Source: a virus. Taken from it: DNA of 46,755 bases. A model generated the notes under the pieces. That model searched no databases. It worked only from the letters and a program-made list of their open reading frames with translations, and was not told the origin of the DNA. Location: positions 1-46,755 of IMG/VR virus record IMGVR_UViG_3300032278_004247; one strand, 5' to 3'. The translations under genes and the position numbers were made by a program. How positions within the stretch are numbered: position 1 is the stretch's first letter; every line of letters starts with the position of its first letter. Shown in pieces: positions 15,258-22,807 of the stretch.

Positions 15258-15273
15258 TGTGATGCAGGTCACA
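15258..15273 (-). promoter_or_regulatory. Perfect CRP/Vfr-type site upstream of the lipoprotein genes
   Basis: TGTGA-tgcagg-TCACA is a perfect match to the TGTGA-N6-TCACA consensus. A possible -10, TAGACA, lies at 15244-15239 on the minus strand. The site falls between the tape measure stop and the first lipoprotein gene, where a host-controlled promoter would be expected. Confidence 0.6.
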
Positions 15274-15277
15274 CCGT

Positions 15278-17467
15278 CTAGCGAAGGGTCCGCCCGTTCC
15301 GGCTGTTAGAATCGATCAGCACATAGTCCTTATTGGCAATTCGCTCCTTCAGGGCATCGCCGAACATGTCCGCAAGCTCATCTTTGGTGGCGCCCACGAC
15401 GCTGCCCTGAACTGTGATCGAGATCGAGCTGCCGCCGCCACTATCGGCCCCTCTGCCGCCGTCTAGCTGTACCGGTGCGGGTGCTGCCGGGACAGTGTTC
15501 ACGCCCCCCGTGATAGCGGCCGCGCCTCCGCCGCCGTTGAAATTGGCGGATTTAATGGCGCTGAGCTGTGCTGTCTGGGCCACTACGGCAGCGGTGGCAG
15601 CAATTGGCGCCAGGATGTGACCGATCACCGGCACCGCCGAGGCAGAGGCATATGCGTTGGTGGCTGCCAGCGGGATATTGATTGCCCCCTGCGCAATAGC
15701 CGCCGCCTTGCCGATCTCGAACATCTTGCGGTTTTCGCTGGCCATGAGACCGGTCAGCAGGCCAAACACGTCGGCCGTGCCTTTAAGCTGCAATTTCCAC
15801 CGCTGCTGGTCGAGATTGTTAAGGCTTTCCTTGTGCCTCTCCTCCTCAGCAGCTATCGCATCATTCCATTTGGTGCGATTGTCGAAGTCGGCAGAGCGGG
15901 CCGCCTCCAGCACCTCGAGGCGCCGCTGGTGATGCTCCCGAAGCAGCTCCTCCTCGGTCATGTACCGCTCAAGAAGCTGCTCCCCGGCCTCGATGTCGGT
16001 GGCGCGCTCCTTGTCCATCTCCGCCAGGATTTCGGCGGCGATCCGCCGCGATTCGACGCTCGCTTCCAGCGCCTTCTGCTCGGCCTCATACGCCTCGATC
16101 TGCCGGTAGGAGCCGTCGATGGCGGCGAGCTGTGCGGCGGTGGCGCCTTCCTTGCGCGCCCGGTACAGCTCCTCCTGGCGGGCCGTCATGCCCAGGGTTT
16201 CGGCTTCGAGCTGGAGTGCTGCGACGCGCTTCTGGATGGAGTCGGTGGCCTTGTCGTTACCGCCGCCGAGCGGTTCGGGCGGATCGCCACCGCCCTGGTC
16301 CGGGTTGGTGTTGCCGAACCCCTGGTTAAAGCTCTGCTGCAAGTCGTAGGCAACCTGAAGCCGCTCCCGCACCTCTTCAATCTTGCGCTTGATCTCTTCG
16401 TCGCTGGTAAACACCAGCCCGATGTCTTTCTCCAGGAAGGAGGCATCCAGCTGCTTCTCCAGACCGGCGAGCTCGCGCTCAAGCCGCGGGATGTCGTCGG
16501 CGGCCACACCGTTGATCTTGGAGGCCAGCTCGGCACCAAGGTATTCGGTGAAGTTCACCACTTCGCTGGCGCCAGAGGCCATGGTGCCGATCAGTGTGGC
16601 GAAGGCTGTGCCAAGGGTGACCACGCTGTCTTTAAAGTTCGGGTCGGTGACCAGCTCGCGCAGGTCGTCAATGGCGTCATTGAAGCCGGAAACGTCGGTC
16701 TCACCGAAGGTGTCGATCAGATCATTGCGCAGCTGCTGGAGGGACTGGCCCACGGTGCGGGGCATGTCCTGGAATTCGCGGTTGATGCTGCCCGCGCTGG
16801 ACAGGAGCGCCCGGGTCACCGCCGAGCCGGTCAGCTGGCCCTCGGCCCCCAACTCCCGCAGCTGGCCGATGGTCACGCCCAGGCCGTCAGCAATGGCGCG
16901 CGCCAGGCGGGGGCTGTTCTCCAGGACCGAGTTCAGCTCCTCGCCGCGCAGCGTGCCGGAGGCCATGCCTTGGGAAAGCTGGAGGGTGGCGGAGGCCGCT
17001 TCCTGCGCGCTGGCGCCGGAGACCACGAACGACTGGTTAATCGCTCGGGTGACCGTCAACAGCTGCTGGTTGGTCAGGTCCAGCTCTTCACTGGAGCGAG
17101 CCAGCCGGGCGTACAGATTGATAGTCTCGCCGAGGCCGCCACGGGTCTCCTGGGCCAGCTTGTACGCCGCCTCGTAGGTCTCGTTCAGCTCCTCCTGGCT
17201 CTCGGTCACCAGCCTCAGCTGGGAGCGCAGCTCGGAGTAGGTGTCGGACGCCTGAACAACGGCGCGGATCGCCACACCAATACCCACCGCCGCCAGGACA
17301 TTGCGCAGGCCGCGATACGCCCCACCCAGCTGGTCGGTGGCACGGGTGAGCCGCTCGGTTTCCTGCTCGGCCCGGCGTGACTTATCGGTCAGGCCATCCA
17401 GGGACCGCTGGCCACGGTCGACTTCACGGCTGTCAACGGCTAGTACGAGACGCGCTGTTTCGGTCAT
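15278..17467 (-). CDS. Tape measure protein
   Basis: This 729-aa protein determines tail length and is ejected at DNA entry. The N-terminal segment MTETARLVLAVDSREVDRGQ then LDGLTDKSRRAEQETERLTR and YRGLRNVLAAVGIGVAIRAV is the tape-measure N-terminal domain. SGASAQEAASATLQLSQGMA and RGEELNSVLENSPRLARAIA belong to the same family. Long coiled-coil tracts cover about 310-380 and 420-580. A hydrophobic segment near 600-640 (INIPLAATNAYASASAVPVI) follows, and the C-terminus is glycine/serine-rich. It directly follows the G/G-T chaperone genes, the invariant arrangement in siphophages. Confidence 0.93.
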   Translation of the reverse strand: MTETARLVLAVDSREVDRGQRSLDGLTDKSRRAEQETERLTRATDQLGGAYRGLRNVLAAVGIGVAIRAVVQASDTYSELRSQLRLVTESQEELNETYEAAYKLAQETRGGLGETINLYARLARSSEELDLTNQQLLTVTRAINQSFVVSGASAQEAASATLQLSQGMASGTLRGEELNSVLENSPRLARAIADGLGVTIGQLRELGAEGQLTGSAVTRALLSSAGSINREFQDMPRTVGQSLQQLRNDLIDTFGETDVSGFNDAIDDLRELVTDPNFKDSVVTLGTAFATLIGTMASGASEVVNFTEYLGAELASKINGVAADDIPRLERELAGLEKQLDASFLEKDIGLVFTSDEEIKRKIEEVRERLQVAYDLQQSFNQGFGNTNPDQGGGDPPEPLGGGNDKATDSIQKRVAALQLEAETLGMTARQEELYRARKEGATAAQLAAIDGSYRQIEAYEAEQKALEASVESRRIAAEILAEMDKERATDIEAGEQLLERYMTEEELLREHHQRRLEVLEAARSADFDNRTKWNDAIAAEEERHKESLNNLDQQRWKLQLKGTADVFGLLTGLMASENRKMFEIGKAAAIAQGAINIPLAATNAYASASAVPVIGHILAPIAATAAVVAQTAQLSAIKSANFNGGGGAAAITGGVNTVPAAPAPVQLDGGRGADSGGGSSISITVQGSVVGATKDELADMFGDALKERIANKDYVLIDSNSRNGRTLR

Positions 17468-17744
17468 GCCATGCCTTCGATCTCAGGTGATCCAGATGCC
17501 GCAACACATCCACTTCCCAGGGCAGGAGGTGAACGCGCTTCAGTGCGGCCCAGTGGTGGATCTCGGTGTAGGAGCAATCGCCCAGCTCACAGAACCAGCC
17601 CCACAGGTAGGCGGTGCCTTCCGGGGGCGGCTCTGTTCTCAGGCTCTTGGGTTTCTTGCCGGTTTGGCGGTAAACCGCCTCAAGCTGCTGCCGGCGGCTG
17701 GTGCCGGTCTTGGGGTCCGGGATCGTGTCCGCTATTTCTTTTTC
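17433..17744 (-). CDS. T extension of tail assembly chaperone (G-T fusion by -1 frameshift)
   Basis: No start codon opens this ~100-codon frame. It is entered from the G frame near 17738-17744 and reads EWAEKEIADTIPDP, KTGTSRRQQLEAVYRQTG and GTAYLWGWFCELGDCSYTEI, then HHWAALKRVHLLPWEVDVLR, ending within the tape measure gene. The tryptophan-rich HHWAALKRVHLLPWE block is typical of T domains, which help assemble the tail tube around the tape measure. It overlaps the tape measure start by about 35 nt. Only the fused G-T protein is expected; it would be about 230 aa. Confidence 0.75.
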   Translation of the reverse strand, partial: EKEIADTIPDPKTGTSRRQQLEAVYRQTGKKPKSLRTEPPPEGTAYLWGWFCELGDCSYTEIHHWAALKRVHLLPWEVDVLRHLDHLRSKAWHDRNSASRTSR

Positions 17745-18124
17745 CGCCCACTCGTAGAGTCGGTGGACGGCTTCCTGAAAAAACGCGCATCACGCGAGGC
17801 ATGGCGGTCGATCATGTCCCGAAGCTGGGGGGCTTCGCGGAGCAAGGTCTTCACATTCTCCTCGGTGAATTCCTCCTCCAGGTCCCAGCCGGCCACCAGG
17901 GCCGCGCACAGCGTTACATGGCGTTCGGTGCTGTCCACGGCCTCGCCCTTTGCCAGGGCCTCCATATCCTGCCGGTAGGCGTCCTGTTTGGCCTGCTGGA
18001 AGGCGTCCGCCCACTGGGAGCGGATAACGAGGTGGTAATCGGTAGGCGTGCCATCCGGGTGGGACAGGGGCACCTTGGTGCCCTCGTTGGCTTTCTCGCG
18101 GGTGAAGAATTCCTTCATGCTCAT
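17732..18124 (-). CDS. Tail assembly chaperone G
   Basis: This 130-aa protein begins MSMKEFFTREKANEGTKVPL and contains TPTDYHLVIRSQWADAFQQA. It has an acidic C-terminal half (WDLEEEFTEENVKTLLREAP) and ends KPSTDSTSGRKKK. It lies between the tail tube and tape measure genes and ends in an A-rich frameshift site, matching lambda G in place and organisation. G and G-T coat the tape measure during tail polymerisation and are absent from the virion. The ATG overlaps the tail tube stop (ATGA). Confidence 0.82.
   Translation of the reverse strand: MSMKEFFTREKANEGTKVPLSHPDGTPTDYHLVIRSQWADAFQQAKQDAYRQDMEALAKGEAVDSTERHVTLCAALVAGWDLEEEFTEENVKTLLREAPQLRDMIDRHASRDARFFRKPSTDSTSGRKKK
17738..17744 (-). promoter_or_regulatory. 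Candidate -1 ribosomal frameshift site in the G gene
   Basis: The minus-strand RNA reads cgg aaa aag aaa tag, with the G stop two codons later. Slipping back one base gives gaa aaa gaa ata, the T frame. The heptamer GAAAAAG is not the ideal A-AAA-AAG, so efficiency should be low, as for lambda G-T. It is the only place near the G stop where both frames align on an A-run. Confidence 0.6.
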
Positions 18125-19059
18125 GCAGCACCCCGCAGGATCACGATCTGGCTTTCCTCGGTGGCGTCATAGAGGGCCTGGAAATCCATGGACACGGTGA
18201 CTTCGCCCTCGCCGGACACGTCCGGCTGGCCGGAGTTGTACTTCACGCGCGGCAGGCTGAATGTGTAGGCGTTCGTGCCGTCGCTCAGGGTGAACTCCAG
18301 GTTGGATTCGGTCTCGTTCAGGAACTTCTCGTAGAGCGCCACGCTGTCGAAGAAGGTGGTGATCGAGCCGGTCAGGTTGGAGCGGGCGATGCTCACGCAC
18401 TCCGCCGTATCCGAGCCCACAACGAACAGCGGGGACAGACCGTTCTCCAGGGTGAGGGACAGCTCGGTCACGGTCGCAATCGAGGCGCCGCCCTCGTTGA
18501 TCTGGCCGGAGAACGAATCGAACGGGCTGGTGGTGCTCGCGTCCTGATAGGTGGCGCCGGCAATCGGGGTCTGCGCCGGCGCATCCATGGAGCGCCCCAC
18601 CAGACTGAACGAACTGGTTACGATGGCGTTGGTGGAGACGGTCAGGTTCCAGGTGTTGAACTCACAGCCCAGGTAACGCAGGTACTGGCCGATGTCCGCG
18701 AAGTGCCGCTCGATGGTGAACGGCCGGCGCACCACGCCCGCCTTGAGGGTGTCGGTGCCGACGGACGGGGTGTCCGCTTCCCAGGTGCCGCACAGCACAG
18801 CCTCCAGCATCGGGCCGAAGGCACCGCCGTAGCTCAGCTCGGTGGAAATGTCGCCGCCCACTTGCTTGTTGCCGTGGCGCATGTCGGCGATCTGCCGGTC
18901 GGCACGCAGCTCGTTGCTTTGCAGGGCCTCCTTCGTCAGGGCCAGCGTGGTGCCGGTCTGGCGAATCGGGGTGAACGCGGGGGTTGCCGGAGTGGTGCCG
19001 GCTTCGGTTTCGGCCACCAGGGCCATAGAGTGGCGTGAGCCGTTTGCAGGGCAGGCCAT
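18121..19059 (-). CDS. Major tail tube protein
   Basis: This 312-aa protein of the Phage_tube_2 type polymerises into the non-contractile tube. Typical segments are ADRQIADMRHGNKQVGGDIS, ELSYGGAFGPMLEAVLCGTW, RPFTIERHFADIGQYLRYLG and the C-terminal Ig-like-looking part TFFDSVALYEKFLNETESNL followed by FSLPRVKYNSGQPDVSGEGE. It is preceded by GGAGG and by a terminator, and followed by the coupled chaperone gene. Three copies of a 13-bp repeat lie in its upstream region. Expected to be one of the most abundant late proteins. Confidence 0.9.
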   Translation of the reverse strand: MACPANGSRHSMALVAETEAGTTPATPAFTPIRQTGTTLALTKEALQSNELRADRQIADMRHGNKQVGGDISTELSYGGAFGPMLEAVLCGTWEADTPSVGTDTLKAGVVRRPFTIERHFADIGQYLRYLGCEFNTWNLTVSTNAIVTSSFSLVGRSMDAPAQTPIAGATYQDASTTSPFDSFSGQINEGGASIATVTELSLTLENGLSPLFVVGSDTAECVSIARSNLTGSITTFFDSVALYEKFLNETESNLEFTLSDGTNAYTFSLPRVKYNSGQPDVSGEGEVTVSMDFQALYDATEESQIVILRGAA

Positions 19060-19086
19060 ATCGAACCTCCGTCATTGGGAAAGCCA

Positions 19087-19197
19087 CGTCTCACGACGGG
19101 GCGTTTGGGTCGTCTCACGACGGCCAGAAACAAAAAAGGGCCGCCAAATGGCAGCCCTTCGGGGATTAATGCACCGCGCCCCCACGTCTCACGACGG
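19087..19197. repeat. Three copies of CGTCTCACGACGG upstream of the tail tube gene
   Basis: The 13-mer occurs exactly at 19087-19099, 19111-19123 and 19185-19197. Its core CGTC-tcac-GACG is an inverted repeat. The three copies flank a terminator, between the tail tube gene and the accessory gene at 19213. Possible roles are a protein binding site or a recombination repeat that brought in the terminator segment; neither is shown. Confidence 0.75.
19132..19158 (-). terminator. Terminator upstream of the tail tube gene
   Basis: On the minus strand, AGGGCTGCC (19158-19150), loop attt, GGCGGCCCT (19145-19137), with one T-G pair, is followed by TTTTTT. It ends the transcript of the accessory gene at 19213-19488. 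Late transcription must read through it. Confidence 0.8.
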
Positions 19198-19212
19198 TAG
19201 GGCGCAGCGGCT

Positions 19213-19488
19213 TTAAACGGTTCTCAGTTCCAGCTCAACGTCCACCTTGCTGATATAGCGATGAACGGATTGGCCCATGGTTGTGATCGGGGTGCTGGTC
19301 ACATCCAGAGACGGAGCGCACAATCCACCTGTCGCCTGGTGAAACTCATCAACCGCCCTCTGCACTTTTGCTCTAAGGTTTTCGGCCGCTTGGTCAAACG
19401 CATAGGTGGCAATTGGACTGGCCATCTCTCTGCCAGGGTCGATTTCCAAATCCGGGTCGTGGGGACGATCGGGGTAGATAGGATTCAT
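19213..19488 (-). CDS. Hypothetical accessory protein in the tail region
   Basis: This 91-aa protein begins MNPIYPDRPHDPDLEIDPGR. It has a helical segment YAFDQAAENLRAKVQRAVDE and ends with strand-like HRYISKVDVELELRTV. The frame is open to a TTG at 19521, but ATG 19488 has AGAGG about 8 nt upstream and is preferred. It is not recognised as a tail component. It is bounded downstream by a terminator and upstream by a divergent gene, so it forms an insert between the neck and tail tube genes. Confidence 0.5.
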   Translation of the reverse strand: MNPIYPDRPHDPDLEIDPGREMASPIATYAFDQAAENLRAKVQRAVDEFHQATGGLCAPSLDVTSTPITTMGQSVHRYISKVDVELELRTV

Positions 19489-19621
19489 TCTGTATAGCCT
19501 CTGCTTAATTTCATCCCCCAAAAAGGGCGAAGATTGAATGGATGAAACGAATTTTATTCTCGCCCCTTTGCTATCCGCTTAACGCCGATTGTTAGGGCTC
19601 CACTTAATGGAGTTCTGAAAA

Positions 19622-19822
19622 ATGAAAAGTGTTTATCAGGGTGGCCTGACCACCATTCAGTTCAGCGCACAAATCGGCATCAAGCCGGAATCTATCCGCG
19701 TGCGACTCTGCCAGACCGGCAGTTACTTCGGTGTCACCCCTCGAAAACTACCCAATGGGCGGCTGTTGTGGCCCGCTGATGCGGCGGAACAGCTGCTCAG
19801 CCCGAGGCAGTCGCCCGGCTGA
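19622..19822 (+). CDS. Small putative DNA-binding protein, opposite strand to the tail operon
   Basis: This 66-aa protein begins MKSVYQGGLTTIQFSAQIGI. Residues about 10-35 (TTIQFSAQIGIKPESIRVRL) look like a helix-turn-helix, followed by GVTPRKLPNGRLLWPADAAE, which resembles the wing and tail of small excisionase/MerR-like or AlpA-like proteins. GGAG lies 9 nt upstream of the ATG. It is divergent from the gene at 19213 and overlaps the 3' end of the tail terminator gene by 26 nt. Likely it is the regulator of this small cassette, by inference. Confidence 0.5.
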   Translation: MKSVYQGGLTTIQFSAQIGIKPESIRVRLCQTGSYFGVTPRKLPNGRLLWPADAAEQLLSPRQSPG

Positions 19823-20273
19823 TCCAGGCGCTGTAGTAAATCGTCATCGTGGTTCGGGACCAGTTCTCGACCCGCCGAGGCTGCTCGTAGCCGCAGGAGC
19901 GGATCAGTACCGGCAGCGGATCCCAGACCAGGAACTCCTGGGCCCGGAAATCAGCGATCAGGGTCTCGGACAGGGCTGGCGCGTTGAAGCGCGTGCCCGC
20001 CTTGTACCGCCGGGCGATCTGATCGGCCAGGGTGATGGCCGGGATGTCTCCGTCGTTGAGCGGGTGGTTCAGGTCGATCTGCAAGAATCCGTCGTGCCGA
20101 TCCTGGCCCTGGTCGCCCAGGGAGGCCACGCCCGGCTGGCTCGGCACCACGAACAGAGCCGCCCACGGATCCGTGCCCGGGGTGAAATCCTTGTTCGGGA
20201 ACGCCGTGGTCAGGCCGAAATCGCCATCCAGCCAGCTCAGCACCAGCGCATTGCGAACGTCGAGGAATCTCAT
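19797..20273 (-). CDS. Tail terminator protein (DUF4128-like)
   Basis: This 158-aa protein begins MRFLDVRNALVLSWLDGDFG. It contains FTPGTDPWAALFVVPSQPGV, HDGFLQIDLNHPLNDGDIPA, YKAGTRFNAPALSETLIADF and WSRTTMTIYYSAWISR. The order of segments matches the tail terminator/DUF4128 family, which caps the tube and joins it to the neck. It is the last of four overlapping neck genes, where lambda has gene U. Confidence 0.75.
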   Translation of the reverse strand: MRFLDVRNALVLSWLDGDFGLTTAFPNKDFTPGTDPWAALFVVPSQPGVASLGDQGQDRHDGFLQIDLNHPLNDGDIPAITLADQIARRYKAGTRFNAPALSETLIADFRAQEFLVWDPLPVLIRSCGYEQPRRVENWSRTTMTIYYSAWISRATASG

Positions 20274-20668
20274 ACGCGGTTCTTCTTAGCGGCTTCGTCG
20301 GCGATCTGGTTAAACCGGGCCACGGTCCGGCGGACCATGCCCTCCGGGGCCTGCCTGGACCAGCCCTCGAACTCCAAACGGTGCGCGTACGGCAGGTTGT
20401 TAGCCATGAACGTCACGCCGCCGCCCTTGAGGGCGGCCACCACCTCGTTCATCTCGTTGATGGCCTGCTGCTTCTCGATCTCGCGGGCCAGCTCGCCGTC
20501 GGTCGGGGCGCCCTGGGAGATTTGCCAGTTGCCGACAAATCGGCCGGTGCGACGGGGCGACAGGTTGATCACCTCGGCGAAAACCTGGATTTCCACAGCC
20601 CGGGCGGTCTGTTCCAGGGACCGGCTGGCCATCCGGCTGAATTTCTGCACGTCCGCCGCGAAGCTCAT
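20270..20668 (-). CDS. Neck / tail completion protein (HK97 gp10-like)
   Basis: This 132-aa protein contains helical FSRMASRSLEQTARAVEIQV and the family-typical NLSPRRTGRFVGNWQISQGA with LPYAHRLEFEGWSRQAPEGM near the C-terminus. The pattern (TG.....W / Y...LE.G.S.QAP.GM) is that of HK97 gp10/minor tail completion proteins. It overlaps genes on both sides by ATGA. Confidence 0.8.
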   Translation of the reverse strand: MSFAADVQKFSRMASRSLEQTARAVEIQVFAEVINLSPRRTGRFVGNWQISQGAPTDGELAREIEKQQAINEMNEVVAALKGGGVTFMANNLPYAHRLEFEGWSRQAPEGMVRRTVARFNQIADEAAKKNRV

Positions 20669-21018
20669 GCGTCCCTCAGCTGCACAATCCAGGCGACGGA
20701 GGCCGGATCCTGCCAGGTGTTCATCACCCGCTTGCCGCTGATGTCGTCGCCGATTACGGGGTCTGTGCTGATCTCGCTTTGCAGCACGGTCAGCTTCTCG
20801 TCGGTGGCCAGGATGTGCTCGTTGTCCACCTGCTCGGTCTTGAAGCCCCCGAACACCCCGCGACCCTGGAAGGTCTCGGTGGCCGGGGTTTCTTTGCCAG
20901 TGAGGGGGTCGTAGTCGGTGCCGGTCACCCGCGTCAGGGTGAAACTGCGCACCGCATCAGCCAGGGCGTCATCGAACGCCGCGGCGATGCCGGTTTGAAC
21001 GTCAGCACGAAGACCCAT
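20665..21018 (-). CDS. Head closure / head-tail joining protein
   Basis: This 117-aa protein begins MGLRADVQTGIAAAFDDALA and contains TGTDYDPLTGKETPATETFQ and TDPVIGDDISGKRVMNTWQD. It sits between the adaptor and the tail completion gene. The segments D(Y/P)LTG..T..T, GRG(V/I)..GF and a late strand before a C-terminal V..W.VQLR match head closure proteins of HK97-like phages. Assignment rests on synteny and general pattern. Confidence 0.65.
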   Translation of the reverse strand: MGLRADVQTGIAAAFDDALADAVRSFTLTRVTGTDYDPLTGKETPATETFQGRGVFGGFKTEQVDNEHILATDEKLTVLQSEISTDPVIGDDISGKRVMNTWQDPASVAWIVQLRDA

Positions 21019-21395
21019 CAGGCTCTCCGCACCGGGAATGTGGACCCGCCACCGACCGGGAAATACGGCCGGAGCAGGTCAAAGACAAAGGACAGGTTGC
21101 CCGAGCGAGCCCGGGCGCCGTCCTGGTACTCCGTTTCCGATTCCACCGTATCCGCCTTCACCCGGGTGCGTTTGATGTCCCCCTGAGTGTCGGCGTACAG
21201 GTTGCCGGCGGCCGCCTCTTGTGCCAGGTAAGCCCCGGCGGTCTTGATGGCGCCCTCTACCGGGTCACCCGCCACCACGGAGCGGGCCGTCATCCAGGCG
21301 TTGGCCTGAAGCACAGCGGCGGACTTGTCGCCCTCCTCTGCCCAGTCAACGCCCAGAATCTGGTCCACGTCCGCAACGGTGATGTAATCGGTCAT
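21018..21395 (-). CDS. Head-tail adaptor protein (DnaT-like family)
   Basis: This 125-aa protein begins MTDYITVADVDQILGVDWAE. It has AVLQANAWMTARSVVAGDPV and IKTAGAYLAQEAAAGNLYAD, ending FDLLRPYFPVGGGSTFPVRR. This is the family often labelled 'DnaT-like ssDNA-binding' in phages, which by position is the first neck adaptor docking to the portal. The next gene starts at its last base. No evidence of DNA binding is seen. Confidence 0.7.
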   Translation of the reverse strand: MTDYITVADVDQILGVDWAEEGDKSAAVLQANAWMTARSVVAGDPVEGAIKTAGAYLAQEAAAGNLYADTQGDIKRTRVKADTVESETEYQDGARARSGNLSFVFDLLRPYFPVGGGSTFPVRRA

Positions 21396-21398
21396 CGG

Positions 21399-21731
21399 TT
21401 ATTCCTGGGTCTTGGTGGCTTCGTCGTGCTGTGCCTTGGTGATGGTTTCAACGCCCTCGGGCAGCACGTCGCCCTTTTCGGTGACGCCGACTTCGCCGGT
21501 TTCCGAATTCTTCCAGTAGGTTTTCTTGCCTACTGCATTCGCGTCTCCTGCGCCATCGCCATCAGTCTTTGCCGGAGGACTGCCGGCTGGCTTGCCCTTC
21601 TTTTTGGCTCGCTCACGATCACGCCGCGCCTTTTCGAGCTTGGCGATGTCTTGGGCGCTCAGGAGCTGACCGGGAACAAACCCGTCCTTGTTCAGCTTCT
21701 GTGTCGCCTTGGTTTCGGTGGTCTCGGTCAT
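21399..21731 (-). CDS. Hypothetical protein after the major capsid gene
   Basis: This 110-aa, lysine- and glutamate-rich, low-complexity protein contains LSAQDIAKLEKARRDRERAK and KKTYWKNSETGEVGVTEKGD. No fold is recognised. Similar short charged proteins often sit between capsid and adaptor genes in siphophages, but no role can be assigned. It follows the capsid gene and its terminator, so it depends on read-through. Confidence 0.6.
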   Translation of the reverse strand: MTETTETKATQKLNKDGFVPGQLLSAQDIAKLEKARRDRERAKKKGKPAGSPPAKTDGDGAGDANAVGKKTYWKNSETGEVGVTEKGDVLPEGVETITKAQHDEATKTQE

Positions 21732-21757
21732 TTCAGCACCTATAGGTTGAACCGAAG

Positions 21758-21779
21758 AAAAAGCCGCCCGAAGGCGGCT
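21758..21779 (-). terminator. Terminator after the major capsid gene
   Basis: On the minus strand, AGCCGCC (21779-21773), tetraloop TTCG, GGCGGCT (21768-21762), then TTTTT. A stable UUCG-type hairpin directly after the capsid stop, which may set the high capsid to neck protein ratio and protect the 3' end of the mRNA. Confidence 0.85.
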
Positions 21780-21782
21780 CGC

Positions 21783-22793
21783 TCAGTTGTGGACGAAAAA
21801 GGCCAGAGCCACGTTCTCGCGCTCGTATTGGCGCTCCCAGTTGGTTGCAGCCTGGTACTCGGCCACGGTCGGGGATTGGCCGGCCACGCTGTTGCTGGTG
21901 AACTGGTAGCCTTCCGGGTGGATCAGCCACTCCTTGCGCTCGACCAAGGTCTCGACACCCGCGCCGTTACCGGCCAGCTCGTCCATCTCCACGGCCACCG
22001 GGTACTTCGGAGAGCCTGAGCCGTAGCCGAACACGCCCGGGCCGTACAGCACGGTCACGTAGCGGCTGCCGGAGGTGGTGCCGGCGATCACAGGCAGCTT
22101 CTTGTCCACCACCACGCGCTTGCCGTTGTAGAATGGGATCATCAGGCCGGTTTCCGAGTCCTGGATGTACTCGATGTTGTTTTCCTTGCGCATGCGCGCC
22201 AGGGTCTTCGGATGCACGCCGATCAGGGTGAGCGCATCGTCGGATTCGCCCATGGTTGCCACCGCGTCGACGAAGCCGGCGTAGTTGAACCGGTCGGCGT
22301 CGGTTACGGCGGAGTCATCCTCTTCGGAGATGTCGAAGATCATGTCGCCGGAGCCGCCCTCGTTATCGAGGAAGATGCCCAGGGTCGCGCCTTGAATCCG
22401 GGCAGCGAATCGCTGATCCCAGTAGGCGCTGGTGCGGCTGGCAATCTGGCGCATCGGGTCTTCAGATCCAATGAGACTGGACACCAAGTTGGCGGACTGC
22501 CAGGCGTTGTTGAGGAACAGCTTGCGGGCGGTCATCAGACCGGTGCCGATCTTCTCCGGGGTCGCGTAGTCGGCCGGGTCGTCGTTGCTGAGGTTTTCGT
22601 TATCAGCGTTCAGATCCTTCCAGTACGGGATGGAGGTGATCTCACCTTCACCACCGGCGCGGGCGTTAAGCTGCTCATTGGTGACCGCCACGCCAGACGC
22701 GATGTAGGCGTTCCGGTCAGTGCGATCTTCTTGCAGATAGGACAGGTATACGTCTTCGTCGAACTGGACGTCAGACAGGCGGACAGTAGCCAT
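21783..22793 (-). CDS. Major capsid protein
   Basis: This 336-aa protein of HK97-fold coat type starts MATVRLSDVQFDEDVYLSYL. It continues with EGEITSIPYWKDLNADNENL, then DPADYATPEKIGTGLMTARK and RQIASRTSAYWDQRFAARIQ, with the late segment IGVHPKTLARMRKENNIEYI then FYNGKRVVVDKKLPVIAG. These are the E-loop, P-domain and A-domain patterns seen in coat proteins that use a separate scaffold. It lies between scaffold and neck genes and is followed by a strong terminator. Confidence 0.9.
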   Translation of the reverse strand: MATVRLSDVQFDEDVYLSYLQEDRTDRNAYIASGVAVTNEQLNARAGGEGEITSIPYWKDLNADNENLSNDDPADYATPEKIGTGLMTARKLFLNNAWQSANLVSSLIGSEDPMRQIASRTSAYWDQRFAARIQGATLGIFLDNEGGSGDMIFDISEEDDSAVTDADRFNYAGFVDAVATMGESDDALTLIGVHPKTLARMRKENNIEYIQDSETGLMIPFYNGKRVVVDKKLPVIAGTTSGSRYVTVLYGPGVFGYGSGSPKYPVAVEMDELAGNGAGVETLVERKEWLIHPEGYQFTSNSVAGQSPTVAEYQAATNWERQYERENVALAFFVHN

Positions 22794-22807
22794 TTTAAAT
22801 TACCTCG

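Noticed and set aside
15617-17380. Long plus-strand open frame (587 aa)
   Set aside because: Antisense to the tape measure gene; composition typical of GC-rich shadows.
19087-19197. The 13-bp repeats as a CRISPR array
   Set aside because: Repeats are too short, only three, and spacers are unequal (11 and 61 bp), with no cas genes.
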